Assembly: GCF_014200725.1 (NCBI RefSeq) | Contig: NZ_JACHCL010000001.1 | Span: forward strand, 1,612,001-1,676,000 | Length of the DNA stretch: 64,000 nt | Origin: Janthinobacterium silvisoli | Lineage (GTDB): Bacteria; Pseudomonadota; Gammaproteobacteria; Burkholderiales; Burkholderiaceae_D | Reading direction: 5' to 3' | Shown: piece by piece, positions 1 to 11,039 of the stretch | Numbering within the stretch: position 1 is the first letter of the stretch | Layout of the letters: each line of letters begins with the position of its first letter | Position numbers and translations under genes: made by a program | Notes under the pieces: model-generated | Told to the model about the DNA's origin: nothing | Seen by the model: the letters and a program-made list of their open reading frames with translations, nothing else | Databases searched by the model: none

Positions 1-1
1 A

Positions 2-781
<780 letters not shown>

Positions 782-882
782 TGTCCTGCGGCCTTGCGCG
801 CAGGCGACGGCGCACTCGGCCGCATACGCCGGCACAGCGCTAGCGGGCCAAAAACTGCTGGCGCGACACCGGCGGCCCCACA

Positions 883-914
883 GCCACCTCCTTCGGAAGG
901 TGGCTTTTTTTTCG
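883..914 (+). terminator. Intrinsic terminator after groEL
   Basis: GCCACCT and AGGTGGC form a 7-bp stem; an inner C-G pair closes a TTCG tetraloop, and a run of eight T follows at 905-912. It lies about 100 bases after the groEL stop and before the next gene. Confidence 0.9.
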
Positions 915-981
915 TCTTTTTTTGCCCACTTGCACTTTTTGCTTTAGCATGGCCGCCATCATCCACCTCATGTAAACCGCC

Positions 982-1452
982 ATGCCGCCACGCGCCTCTT
1001 CTTCCAAAACCGCCATCATTGCCGGCACCCTGGCCGGCCTGCTGGCTGCCGCGCTGGGCGCCACCTATGTGTACCAGCATGCGCCGCAGGAACACCCGGC
1101 AGCGGCAGCAGCAGAAAAAGTGGCAGCGCGCCAGGAAGAGCAGGCCGTCACGGCACTGATGGCGCTGCCGGAATTGAAGGCCTGGGCCGCGCATATTGAA
1201 AAGGTCTCGGAAGGACGCGCGCATGGCGCCGTGATGCTGACAGCCCCCGAGCAGCGCGTAGTCGAAGGCCAGTCTTATTATCAGCTGAGCTTTTTTGAAA
1301 ACACGCCGGAAGCTGCCCACCTGTGGGAAAGCTTCCTCGTCACGCCGGACGGCAAGCATATCCTGGTGGACGACACGGCCAGCGATGAAGTGCTGAGCCT
1401 GGAGCGCTGGCGCAAGGAAAGCGCTCCCATGGACCGCGTTGCTATCCAGTAA
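982..1452 (+). CDS. Hypothetical membrane-anchored protein
   Basis: A 156-residue protein that I do not recognise. Residues ~10-30 (AIIAGTLAGLLAAALGATY) form one hydrophobic segment without a lipobox, so an N-terminal inner-membrane anchor with a periplasmic domain is likely. An Ala/Glu-rich linker follows, then a small folded domain (~50-156) with a YYQLSFFENTPEAAHLWESF stretch reminiscent of small periplasmic beta-sheet proteins; this is inference only. No strong Shine-Dalgarno precedes the ATG. It stands alone between the groEL terminator and the convergent MFS gene, whose stop adjoins its own (1452/1453). Coding bias matches its neighbours. Confidence 0.7.
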   Translation: MPPRASSSKTAIIAGTLAGLLAAALGATYVYQHAPQEHPAAAAAEKVAARQEEQAVTALMALPELKAWAAHIEKVSEGRAHGAVMLTAPEQRVVEGQSYYQLSFFENTPEAAHLWESFLVTPDGKHILVDDTASDEVLSLERWRKESAPMDRVAIQ

Positions 1453-2685
1453 CTACCCAGCAACAGCCGCTACCGGGGCAACAGCTGCGCTGCGCACGCG
1501 CGACACCCACCATACCGTCAGCAGCGACAAGCCCGCCGCCAGCCAGCCATTGATGCCATAGCCGCTGATATGGCCTGCCGCATCGGTCGACAGGGTCAAG
1601 CCGCCCAGCAAGGCGCCCAGGCCGCTGCCCAGCTGCTGCAGGGCAGAATTGACGCTGAGGAAGGCGCCCCGCTTCTGCGGCTGCGGGATGGTGGTCAGCA
1701 AGGCCTGCAGGGGGATAGTGCGGCCCGAGACCAGGGTCATGAAGAACGGAAACACCACCAGCAGCGCCAGCAAGGGCAACTGCGGCAAGTGCGTGATCAA
1801 GAGCATGGGCAAGATCGACAGCAGCGCGATCCAGCGGTACACCTGCTGCTTGCCCGCCTTGTCTGCCCAGCGCCCGATCAGCCGCGCCGTGAATAAGGTA
1901 GCGCAGCCACCGGCCAGGTAGACCCAGGTGACATCGGCCGGGGCGATACCGAGATTACCCACCAGCACCGGCGAAATAAACGGAATCACCAGCATCGACG
2001 CCGTCATGTTGACGATGGACAAGGCAAATGCATCGAGGTGGCGGCGTTCGCGGAACAGCGCCAGCAAGTTCGGCAGCACTTGCGTCAAAGGTGTTTTCGG
2101 CCCCGCCAGATGCGCATTCAAAGGTGGCAGCACGCGCGAAGCGGCCAGCCAGATCAGCAGCGACAACAGCACCAGCAAATAGAACGGCGAAGCCCAGCCA
2201 AAGTGCGCGGCCAGCACCACGCCGATCGGCACGCCTGCCACCGCCGCCATCGCAAACGAGGTCATGACGACACCGGTGGCCGCACCGCGCCGCTCGGCCG
2301 GAATCACGTCGCCGATAATGGCCATGATGATGGCGCCCAGCACCCCGCCGGTGAGTCCCGCAAAGGCGCGTGACCAGATCAGCACGTGGAAATTGGGGGC
2401 AATCGCGCAGGCCAGGTTCGACACGGTGAACAGGCAAAACATGGCCAGCAACAGTTTTTTACGGTCAAAACGGTCGATATAGGTAGCCGCCAGCAAGCCG
2501 GACAAGCCCGCGCACCAGGCATAGGCCGACACTGCGCCAGACACGGTGGCCGGGCCGATGTTGAAAGCGTGCATCAGCTGGGGCGCCAGCGGCATCATCA
2601 CCATGAAATCCATGATGACGGTAAATTGCGTCAGGGCCAGCAGCCACAGCAGCCAGCGTTCGCGGGTGGGGGGCAATGTCATCAT
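1453..2685 (-). CDS. MFS transporter, DHA1-like
   Basis: A 410-residue inner-membrane protein with about 12 predicted helices. MFS motif A appears as DRFDRKK after helix 2, and a motif-C-like antiporter signature (AGVPIGVVLAAHFGW) lies in helix 5, which points to a proton-driven drug or metabolite exporter of the DHA1 group. It is the second gene of a two-gene operon: its ATG overlaps the TGA of the upstream PadR-type regulator (ATGA, 2682-2685), so that regulator probably controls it. The substrate cannot be read from the sequence; the His-rich regulator hints at metal or metal-chelate stress. The stop abuts the convergent gene at 1452. Confidence 0.88.
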   Translation of the reverse strand: MMTLPPTRERWLLWLLALTQFTVIMDFMVMMPLAPQLMHAFNIGPATVSGAVSAYAWCAGLSGLLAATYIDRFDRKKLLLAMFCLFTVSNLACAIAPNFHVLIWSRAFAGLTGGVLGAIIMAIIGDVIPAERRGAATGVVMTSFAMAAVAGVPIGVVLAAHFGWASPFYLLVLLSLLIWLAASRVLPPLNAHLAGPKTPLTQVLPNLLALFRERRHLDAFALSIVNMTASMLVIPFISPVLVGNLGIAPADVTWVYLAGGCATLFTARLIGRWADKAGKQQVYRWIALLSILPMLLITHLPQLPLLALLVVFPFFMTLVSGRTIPLQALLTTIPQPQKRGAFLSVNSALQQLGSGLGALLGGLTLSTDAAGHISGYGINGWLAAGLSLLTVWWVSRVRSAAVAPVAAVAG

Positions 2686-3203
2686 CCCAGCTCCTCGATA
2701 TCTTGCCTGGCCTGCCGCAAGATGGCGCAGATGGCGTCGAGACGGGCCGCACTGAGAGCGTCATAGCGCCCACGCGCGATCACGGCGGCCTTGAGTTCGT
2801 GCATCAGTTGGCGCAAATCATCTTCGGCCGGTGCAGCGACCTTGGCGGCAATCGCATCCACATAGGCACGGTTGGCTTCCAGAAAGTCCAGGCCTTCCTG
2901 CGTGATGCTGTGCAGCTTCTTGTTGCCATCGAGGCTGACAGCGACATAACCCTGCCCCACCAGCCCATGCATCAAGGGATAAATGGCGCCGGGACTGGGC
3001 GCATAGCCGCCACCGGCACGCTCTGCGATGGCCTTGATGATGTCGTAGCCGTGGCGTGGTTTGTCGGCAATCAATTGCAGCACCAGGTAGCGCAAGGTGC
3101 CTGCATCAAACATTTTGGGGCCGCGCCCCGGCGCGCCATGGCCGTGACCATGGCTGTGTTGCAAGGCCTGCAGCCGATGGCCGCCGCGCAGGAAATGAAG
3201 CAT
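2682..3203 (-). CDS. PadR-family regulator with His-rich N-terminus, YqjI-like
   Basis: A 173-residue DNA-binding repressor. After a His/Gly-rich extension (QHSHGHGHGAPGRGPKMFD, residues ~16-34) comes a PadR winged helix: LRYLVLQLIADKPRHGYDIIKAI, then PSPGAIYPLMHGLVGQGYV. A C-terminal helix pair suitable for dimerisation follows. This layout matches E. coli YqjI, a nickel-responsive PadR repressor whose His-rich N-terminus binds metal; metal binding here is inference by homology. The gene is first in an operon with the MFS transporter and divergent from a GNAT gene. A perfect 12-bp inverted repeat sits 9 bases upstream of its start (3212-3242), ideal for autorepression and for control of both directions. 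Confidence 0.88.
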   Translation of the reverse strand: MLHFLRGGHRLQALQHSHGHGHGAPGRGPKMFDAGTLRYLVLQLIADKPRHGYDIIKAIAERAGGGYAPSPGAIYPLMHGLVGQGYVAVSLDGNKKLHSITQEGLDFLEANRAYVDAIAAKVAAPAEDDLRQLMHELKAAVIARGRYDALSAARLDAICAILRQARQDIEELG

Positions 3204-3211
3204 AGGATTCC

Positions 3212-3242
3212 TTAAGATATATCGTTATAAGATATATCTTAA
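3212..3242. promoter_or_regulatory. Palindromic operator of the PadR/YqjI-like repressor
   Basis: TTAAGATATATC (3212-3223), a 7-base spacer GTTATAA, then GATATATCTTAA (3231-3242): a perfect 12-bp inverted repeat in an AT-rich divergent intergenic region of an otherwise GC-rich sequence. PadR operators commonly contain ATATC/GATAT half-sites. Assignment to the adjacent regulator is inference from position. Confidence 0.75.
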
Positions 3243-3301
3243 TTTGATGCAGGCAACAGTGCAAGGTTTACTTTTCCGTCTGCAGCTTCGATACTGGCAA
3301 C

Positions 3302-3865
3302 ATGCTTGCCTTCCATGTGCGCCCCCTCACTGCCGACGATACACCCGCCTACCGCGCGCTGCGCCTGGCCGGCATCAGCGAATTGCCCGCCACGTTCTGC
3401 ACCACCTATGCGCTGGAAGGCAGCTTGCCGCTGGCGCAGATCAGCCAGCGCCTGCTGGTGAACCGCTACCAAATAATCTTTGGTGTTTTCGAAAACGATA
3501 GGCTGGTCGCCATGGCCGGCTTGCGCCGCGAACCGATTGCCGTGGTGCATGACAAAGCCAGTATCTGGGGCGTGTATGTGGCGCCAGACGCGCGCGGCAA
3601 GGGAGCGGGCCGGTTACTGCTGCAAACCATCATCGGGCATGCCTGCGCCATTCCCGAGCTGGCATGGCTACGACTAGCCGTGGCGCAAGACAACCATGCT
3701 GCCCTGTCGCTGTATCTGCGCTGCGGCTTTACCCTGGCCGAGGGTGCGCCACCGCTGGGCATGCTGCAAATGCAATTGCTGCTGCCCCGGCCTGCCATCG
3801 CGGAAACCATGTCAAAAAGCGATGTCTTTATGAAAATCAATGGCTTACGAAAAGTGGAAAAATAG
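3302..3865 (+). CDS. GNAT N-acetyltransferase
   Basis: A 187-residue GCN5-related acetyltransferase that moves an acetyl group from acetyl-CoA to an unknown amine. The acetyl-CoA pyrophosphate loop is visible as YVAPDARGKGAGRLLL (residues ~92-107; R/Q-x-x-G-x-G/A motif), and motif B as NHAALSLYLRCGF. About 30 residues extend past the usual end of the fold (after LGMLQMQLLL), ending in a basic tail; an ATG inside this tail has no ribosome site, so I treat it as part of this gene. It is divergent from the PadR operon and shares its palindromic operator region, so it may be co-regulated. Confidence 0.85.
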   Translation: MLAFHVRPLTADDTPAYRALRLAGISELPATFCTTYALEGSLPLAQISQRLLVNRYQIIFGVFENDRLVAMAGLRREPIAVVHDKASIWGVYVAPDARGKGAGRLLLQTIIGHACAIPELAWLRLAVAQDNHAALSLYLRCGFTLAEGAPPLGMLQMQLLLPRPAIAETMSKSDVFMKINGLRKVEK

Positions 3866-3945
3866 CGGATAGACCATTTTTCCTGTTGCCATCAAGCTCT
3901 TCAGGCCTTAGCATCGCGGCTTATAAAAATACTTAGGAAGAGACC

Positions 3946-5505
3946 ATGTCAACGGCCGAGATAAAAAATGCCAGTGGGCAAATGCCCCGCCAGATACCGT
4001 ACATCATCGCCAACGAAGGCTGCGAGCGCTTCAGCTTTTATGGCATGCGCAACATCCTCACACCGTTCCTGATCAGCACCTTGCTGCTGATGATCCCCAT
4101 CGATCAGCGCACGGGCGAAGCCAAGCACGTCTTCCACACTTTCGTGATCGGCGTATATTTCTTCCCGCTGCTGGGCGGCTGGCTGGCCGACCGCTTCTTT
4201 GGCAAGTACAACACCATCTTCTGGCTTAGCCTCGTGTATTGCGCAGGCCATGCCTGCCTGGCCATCTTTGAAGACAATGTCAACGGCTTCTATTTCGGCC
4301 TGTTCCTGATCGCCTTTGGTTCGGGCGGCATCAAGCCGCTGGTGGCGTCCTTCGTGGGCGACCAGTTTGACCAGACCAACAAGCACAAGGCCAAGCTGGT
4401 ATTCGACCTGTTTTACTGGATCATCAACTTCGGCTCCTTCTTCGCCTCGCTGCTGATGCCGATGTTCCTGCGCGACTACGGTCCATCGATCGCCTTCGGC
4501 ATCCCCGGCATCATGATGCTGGCGGCCACCATCGTTTTCTGGATGGGCGCCAAAAAATACGTGCACGTGCCGCCTGCACCGCCGAACCCTGATTCGTTTA
4601 CCCGCGTGGCCCGCACCGCCCTGCTGGCGCAAGTCGATGGCGGTTCGCGCGCTGGCCTGTACGTGGCTTACCTCGGCGTGGCCGGCGCCCTGTTCTCGTT
4701 CTACATGATTCCCGACTGGGGCTTCGTGATCTCGGCCTGTACCGCGCTGGTACTGCTGCTGGCCTTCGGCAGCATCGGCACGGCCATGCAGCTGGAACGC
4801 GCACGCGGCATCCACCCCGACGAAGCGGTCGAAGGCGTGCGGGCAGTGTTGCGCATCCTGGTCATCTTCGCCCTGGTCACGCCGTTCTTCTCGCTGTTCG
4901 ACCAGAAGGCGTCGACCTGGATCGTGCAGGCCAACACCATGGAAAAACCGAGCTGGTTCCTGCCGGCGCAGATGCAAGCGCTGAACCCGATGCTGGTGAT
5001 GCTGCTGATCCCGTTCAACAACCTGGTGCTGTACCCGATGCTGAACCGCTTCGGCCTGGAAGCGACCGCCCTGCGCCGCATGACGGCCGGTATCGGCTTT
5101 TCCTCGCTGGCCTGGATCGTCATCGGCCTGCTGCAGCTGGCGCTCGATAGCGGCAACGCCGTCTCCATCATGTGGCAAATCCTGCCATACGCGCTGCTGA
5201 CGTTTGGCGAAGTGCTGGTCTCGGCCACGGGACTGGAGTTTGCATACAGCCAGGCGCCCGTCTCGATGAAAGGCGCCATCATGAGCTTCTGGAACCTGTC
5301 GACCACGGTGGGCAACCTGTGGGTACTGATCGTCAACAAGAGCGTGATGAACGAAGGCGTGATCGGCAAGATCTCGGAAAGCGGCATCAGCGTCACCGCC
5401 TTCCAGATGTTCTTCTTCGCCGCCTTCGCCGCTGTCGCCATGCTGGCCTTCGGCCTGTATGCGAAACGCTACAAGATGGTCGACAACTACCGCAAGACTG
5501 TTTAA
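3946..5505 (+). CDS. POT/PTR-family proton-coupled oligopeptide transporter
   Basis: A 519-residue inner-membrane transporter of di-/tripeptides driven by proton influx. The family signature ExxERFxxYG appears near the N-terminus (EGCERFSFYGMRNIL), followed by GGWLADRFFGKY in the helix 2-3 loop and GGIKPLVASFVGDQF in helix 4, with the conserved helix-4 lysine. Hydrophobicity fits 14 helices (the 12+2 of bacterial POTs). AGGAAGAG lies just before the ATG. It resembles E. coli DtpA/DtpB-type proteins, but I cannot assign a subtype. It stands alone; its stop overlaps the stop of the convergent oxidoreductase by three bases. Confidence 0.92.
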   Translation: MSTAEIKNASGQMPRQIPYIIANEGCERFSFYGMRNILTPFLISTLLLMIPIDQRTGEAKHVFHTFVIGVYFFPLLGGWLADRFFGKYNTIFWLSLVYCAGHACLAIFEDNVNGFYFGLFLIAFGSGGIKPLVASFVGDQFDQTNKHKAKLVFDLFYWIINFGSFFASLLMPMFLRDYGPSIAFGIPGIMMLAATIVFWMGAKKYVHVPPAPPNPDSFTRVARTALLAQVDGGSRAGLYVAYLGVAGALFSFYMIPDWGFVISACTALVLLLAFGSIGTAMQLERARGIHPDEAVEGVRAVLRILVIFALVTPFFSLFDQKASTWIVQANTMEKPSWFLPAQMQALNPMLVMLLIPFNNLVLYPMLNRFGLEATALRRMTAGIGFSSLAWIVIGLLQLALDSGNAVSIMWQILPYALLTFGEVLVSATGLEFAYSQAPVSMKGAIMSFWNLSTTVGNLWVLIVNKSVMNEGVIGKISESGISVTAFQMFFFAAFAAVAMLAFGLYAKRYKMVDNYRKTV

Positions 5506-6512
5506 TCGAAGCGTAGAACGATCTTGCCAAAGGGGCTGGCGCCCAGCCGTGCCAGCCCCACATCTACCTGCCCGACGCCGAATACACTGTCGATCACCGG
5601 CACGATGCGGTGCTGTTCAATAAACGCATTCATCCGCTCGAACATGCTGCGCGAACCGGTTTCCACGCCGCGCACATTGATATTCTTGTTCATCACCGTG
5701 AAGATATCGAAGGGATTGGTTTCTTCCTGCACCACGCCGATAATCGCCACCGTACCCTCGAACGCAACGGCGCGCGTGGCGCGGCGCAGCGAATCGGTCA
5801 AGCCCATGTCCAGCACCAGCCGCGCGCCCTTGCCGTCCGTTAGCGCCTGCACCTGCTGATCCCATTCCGGCGTCACGGAAGAATTGATGGCGTCGTCGGC
5901 GCCTGCCGCCAGCGCCCGTTGCAGCTTGTCTTCGCTGCGCGAAACTACGATCACGCGCGCGCCCAGCGCCTTGGCGAACTGGATCGCAAACACGGCCACG
6001 CCGCCCGTGGTTTGCACCACCACCGTATCGCCAGGCCCCAGTACCTTCAATTCAGCCACCGCATGCCAGGCGGTCAACGCCGCCACCGGCAAGGTTGCCG
6101 CTTGCGCATGCGATAAAAAATCGGGGCTGGCGACCAGCTCCTCTTCATGCAGCACGATTTTTTCAGCCAGCACGCCATCGCGCCCACGGCTACCCAGCGA
6201 GCCGCACAAGCCTTCTTCCGTCAAGGGGCCATCGATCCAGTTCGGCAGCACGGTGGTATTGACCCTGTCGCCCACCTTGAAACGGGTCACGCCTGCGCCC
6301 ACCGCTGCCACTACGCCAGCCGCATCGCTGAAGGGAATACGCCCTTCGACGGGCGGGCGGAAGCGGTTGCCTTTGACAAAATAGACATCCCTGAAATTGA
6401 GGGCGATCGCCCGCACGGTCACCAGCACATCGTGCTCACCGAGCGGCAGCGGCGCTTGCTGGTGGCGCACCAGCTGGCCCTGGCCATCGGTGCGATAAAT
6501 CGTGTAAGTCAT
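5502..6512 (-). CDS. MDR-superfamily NAD(P)-dependent alcohol dehydrogenase/quinone oxidoreductase
   Basis: A 336-residue medium-chain dehydrogenase/reductase of the zinc-independent type. The N-terminal GroES-like domain has NFRDVYFVKG and SDAAGVVAAVGAGVTRFKVGDRV. The GHE of zinc alcohol dehydrogenases is replaced by SDA and there is no structural-zinc Cys cluster, so a zinc-independent reaction is likely. The Rossmann domain starts at VVQTTGGVAVFAIQFAKALGARVIVVSRSEDKL. The basic/polar residue after the second strand (SRSEDK) suggests NADP(H). The gene is divergent from a LysR regulator (110-base gap), the usual arrangement for a regulator and its target. Substrate unknown. Confidence 0.87.
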   Translation of the reverse strand: MTYTIYRTDGQGQLVRHQQAPLPLGEHDVLVTVRAIALNFRDVYFVKGNRFRPPVEGRIPFSDAAGVVAAVGAGVTRFKVGDRVNTTVLPNWIDGPLTEEGLCGSLGSRGRDGVLAEKIVLHEEELVASPDFLSHAQAATLPVAALTAWHAVAELKVLGPGDTVVVQTTGGVAVFAIQFAKALGARVIVVSRSEDKLQRALAAGADDAINSSVTPEWDQQVQALTDGKGARLVLDMGLTDSLRRATRAVAFEGTVAIIGVVQEETNPFDIFTVMNKNINVRGVETGSRSMFERMNAFIEQHRIVPVIDSVFGVGQVDVGLARLGASPFGKIVLRFD

Positions 6513-6580
6513 AGCGGCTCCAAAAGAATTTTCAGGAAGCCAGTATCGACCTGCACCCGTGGATTAACAATCAGCTTAAA

Positions 6581-6599
6581 ATGCAAAGGTTTATTGCAT
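6581..6599. promoter_or_regulatory. Candidate LysR operator
   Basis: ATGCAA-AGGTTTA-TTGCAT, a perfect 6-bp inverted repeat with a 7-base centre, lies in the divergent gap between the oxidoreductase and the LysR gene, 23 bases before the latter's ATG. It fits the T-N11-A style of LysR boxes. No other dyad of this quality is in the gap. Confidence 0.45.
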
Positions 6600-6621
6600 C
6601 ATCAGCAAAGATGGAGGTCCA

Positions 6622-9143
<2,522 letters not shown>

Positions 9144-9251
9144 TTATTAACTTCATATGGTAGCGCATGGCAGGCGGCACGCAAAGCGTTGTACGCGTGC
9201 CACGGTGCGCCAGGCCGCTTAGCAAGAGTACAAAAATCACCACATATAGCC

Positions 9252-9270
9252 TATAATGAGAATCATTCTC
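9252..9270 (+). promoter_or_regulatory. Fur box overlapping the -10 of the first fecI promoter
   Basis: TATAATGAGAATCATTCTC matches the Fur consensus GATAATGATAATCATTATC at 16 of 19 positions; 9256-9272 is a perfect ATGAGAAT-C-ATTCTCAT palindrome. The first six bases are also an exact sigma-70 -10 hexamer, so Fur binding would occlude RNA polymerase. Transcription would begin around 9264. Confidence 0.88.
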
Positions 9271-9272
9271 AT

Positions 9273-9824
9273 GTGTGGCACGCCAGCTTGCCTCAACACC
9301 AACATCCGGACGCCGTGCTTGCCCACTATTACCAAGAATTGCTGAACTTCTGCTGGCGCAGCTTGCGCAACCGCGAGGCCGCCGCCGACCTGGTGCAGGA
9401 GAGCTATCTGCGCGTGCTGGGCGTGCAAGACAATTCAGAACTGGGCGAGCAAGCCGTGCGCGAACCGCGCGCCCTGTTGTACCACACGGCGCGCAACCTG
9501 ATGATCGACAAACACCGCCGGGCCGCGCTGCGCCAGCACGATGCGCTCGACGCCTTGCCAGAGGCCGCCCATCCGTCCGCGCCGCAGCATCTGCAGCCGG
9601 AACAAGCATTGGAAGGCAGCCAGGACTGGCGCGCCTGCGTGGACGCCATCGACGCGCTGCCACCGCGCTGCCGCGACGCTTTCGTACTGCACATCTTCGA
9701 GGAATTGCCGCATGCGCAGATCGCCGCGCGCATGGGCATTTCCGTGAGCATGGTGGAAAAACATATCGCGCGCGGCATGCTCAGCTGCCAGAAGCAATTG
9801 CATTCGCTGCGGGAGTCGGCATAA
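9273..9824 (+). CDS. ECF sigma factor, FecI-like (system 1)
   Basis: An RNA polymerase sigma factor of the iron-starvation ECF group. Region 2 reads LLNFCWRSLRNREAAADLVQESYLRVL, region 4 reads ALPPRCRDAFVLHIFEELPHAQIAARMGISVSMVEKHIARGM. It should be released by FecR when the receptor binds ferric siderophore and then transcribe the receptor gene. The frame is open far upstream, into the pgm 5' end, but the Fur-controlled promoter lies inside that stretch, so the start must be downstream: GTG at 9273 is chosen, with TTG 9288 and GTG 9315 as alternatives. None has a good ribosome site. It is followed by fecR with a one-base overlap (TAATG). Confidence 0.87.
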   Translation: MWHASLPQHQHPDAVLAHYYQELLNFCWRSLRNREAAADLVQESYLRVLGVQDNSELGEQAVREPRALLYHTARNLMIDKHRRAALRQHDALDALPEAAHPSAPQHLQPEQALEGSQDWRACVDAIDALPPRCRDAFVLHIFEELPHAQIAARMGISVSMVEKHIARGMLSCQKQLHSLRESA

Positions 9825-10933
9825 TGCGGCCCATGCAGCAACCACCATCAGAACACGATTTCGGCCCGTCAGCACAGGATGAGGCGGACTTGCGCACCCA
9901 CGGTGCCGATGCAACACAAGACCCCGTGACCATGGCGGCCGCCACCTGGTTCAGCCGCCGCCGTCAGCTCGACGCCGGCGGGCAGGCAGACTTCGAAACC
10001 TGGCTGGCGCAAGACGCCGCCCATGGCCGCGCCTACGCGGCCATGCAAGACACCTACAGCCAGGTACGCCAGATTCCGCCCGAGATCGCCGCCCGCTGGA
10101 CAGTCGCCCCCGCAGCCCCGGCAGTGCAGCCGCGCCGCCACTGGCTGCGCGCCTGGCCCTACGCGGCGGCGGCCATGCTGGCGCTCAGCGTGGGTGTGGG
10201 CAGCTATGAATGGTCGCAGCAGCAAGCGAGCTTTACGCAATCGTATGCCACCCAGCGTGGCCAGCGCCTGGCCGTCAGCCTGCCCGATGGCAGCAGCTTG
10301 ATGCTCGACACATCCACGCGCCTGAACGTCAGCTTGTACCCACGCCGGCGCGAAGTGCAGTTGCTGCAGGGCGAAGCCATGTTCCAGGTACAAGCGAAAC
10401 AGGGCCAGCCTTTCGATATATTCAGCGGCCCGCTGAAGGTCACGGTGGTGGGCACGCAATTTTCCGTCCGCAATACCCTGGCCTACGATGGCAAGCTGAG
10501 CGTGGCCGTGCAGCAGGGCCATGTCAGGGTGGCAGGCCAAGGTCAGGATCAGGTCGACCTGCTGGCTGGCCAGGGTCTGCAAGCCGATGCGGCGGGAAAA
10601 CTGTCGGCTATCTCGCACTTGCCGCCCGATAGCGTGGCGCCGTGGCGTAACGGCCGCGTCACGGTCGACAACCTGCCACTGGGCCAGCTGCTGGCCGAAT
10701 TCGAACGCTATGGCGACACGGGCCTGGTGGTACGCGACCCGGCCGTCGCTCGCCTGCGCATAGGCGGCAGTTTCAGCCTGACGCAACTCAATGGCTTTGC
10801 CGCCGCCCTGCCCCAGCTGCTGCCCGTACAAATAGTGCGTAGCAAGGGGCTCAGCGAAATCCGTCTGGCGCCCAAACTGCAAGACCAGCGCCCTTCGGCT
10901 CAGCTAGCTGCACCGCTGCCTGCGCAACGATAA
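9824..10933 (+). CDS. FecR-family anti-sigma/signal transducer (system 1)
   Basis: A 369-residue inner-membrane regulator. The N-terminal cytoplasmic DUF4880-type segment (AAATWFSRRRQLDAGGQADFETWLAQDAAH in two parts) binds the sigma factor. One membrane helix follows (WPYAAAAMLALSVGVGSY, ~105-122), then the periplasmic FecR domain (LAVSLPDGSSLMLDTSTRLNV; VTVVGTQFSVRN) and the C-terminal STN-like part that touches the receptor's signalling domain (VTVDNLPLGQLLAEFERY). The ATG at 9824 overlaps the fecI stop by one base; a second in-frame ATG at 9833 is possible. It stands between its sigma factor and its receptor, the canonical order. Confidence 0.9.
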   Translation: MRPMQQPPSEHDFGPSAQDEADLRTHGADATQDPVTMAAATWFSRRRQLDAGGQADFETWLAQDAAHGRAYAAMQDTYSQVRQIPPEIAARWTVAPAAPAVQPRRHWLRAWPYAAAAMLALSVGVGSYEWSQQQASFTQSYATQRGQRLAVSLPDGSSLMLDTSTRLNVSLYPRRREVQLLQGEAMFQVQAKQGQPFDIFSGPLKVTVVGTQFSVRNTLAYDGKLSVAVQQGHVRVAGQGQDQVDLLAGQGLQADAAGKLSAISHLPPDSVAPWRNGRVTVDNLPLGQLLAEFERYGDTGLVVRDPAVARLRIGGSFSLTQLNGFAAALPQLLPVQIVRSKGLSEIRLAPKLQDQRPSAQLAAPLPAQR

Positions 10934-10941
10934 ATTTTTTT

Positions 10942-10960
10942 GAAAATAAATCTCATTCTC
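10942..10960 (+). promoter_or_regulatory. Weaker Fur-box-like site before TonB receptor 1
   Basis: GAAAATAAATCTCATTCTC matches the 19-base Fur consensus at 13 positions, with a good right half. It lies 80 bases before the receptor ATG in the only gap of this three-gene set, where a FecI-dependent promoter would also be expected. Confidence 0.45.
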
Positions 10961-11039
10961 AGGTGAGGATAAGGCCGCCTTGTGCGTCTACCCGGTTAAT
11001 CAACGCTTTTTAAAAATGAATTAACCTGGAGAATGCATC

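Noticed and set aside
3949-5178. 409-codon minus-strand frame opposite the POT transporter
   Set aside because: Antisense shadow; the plus-strand frame has all POT motifs.
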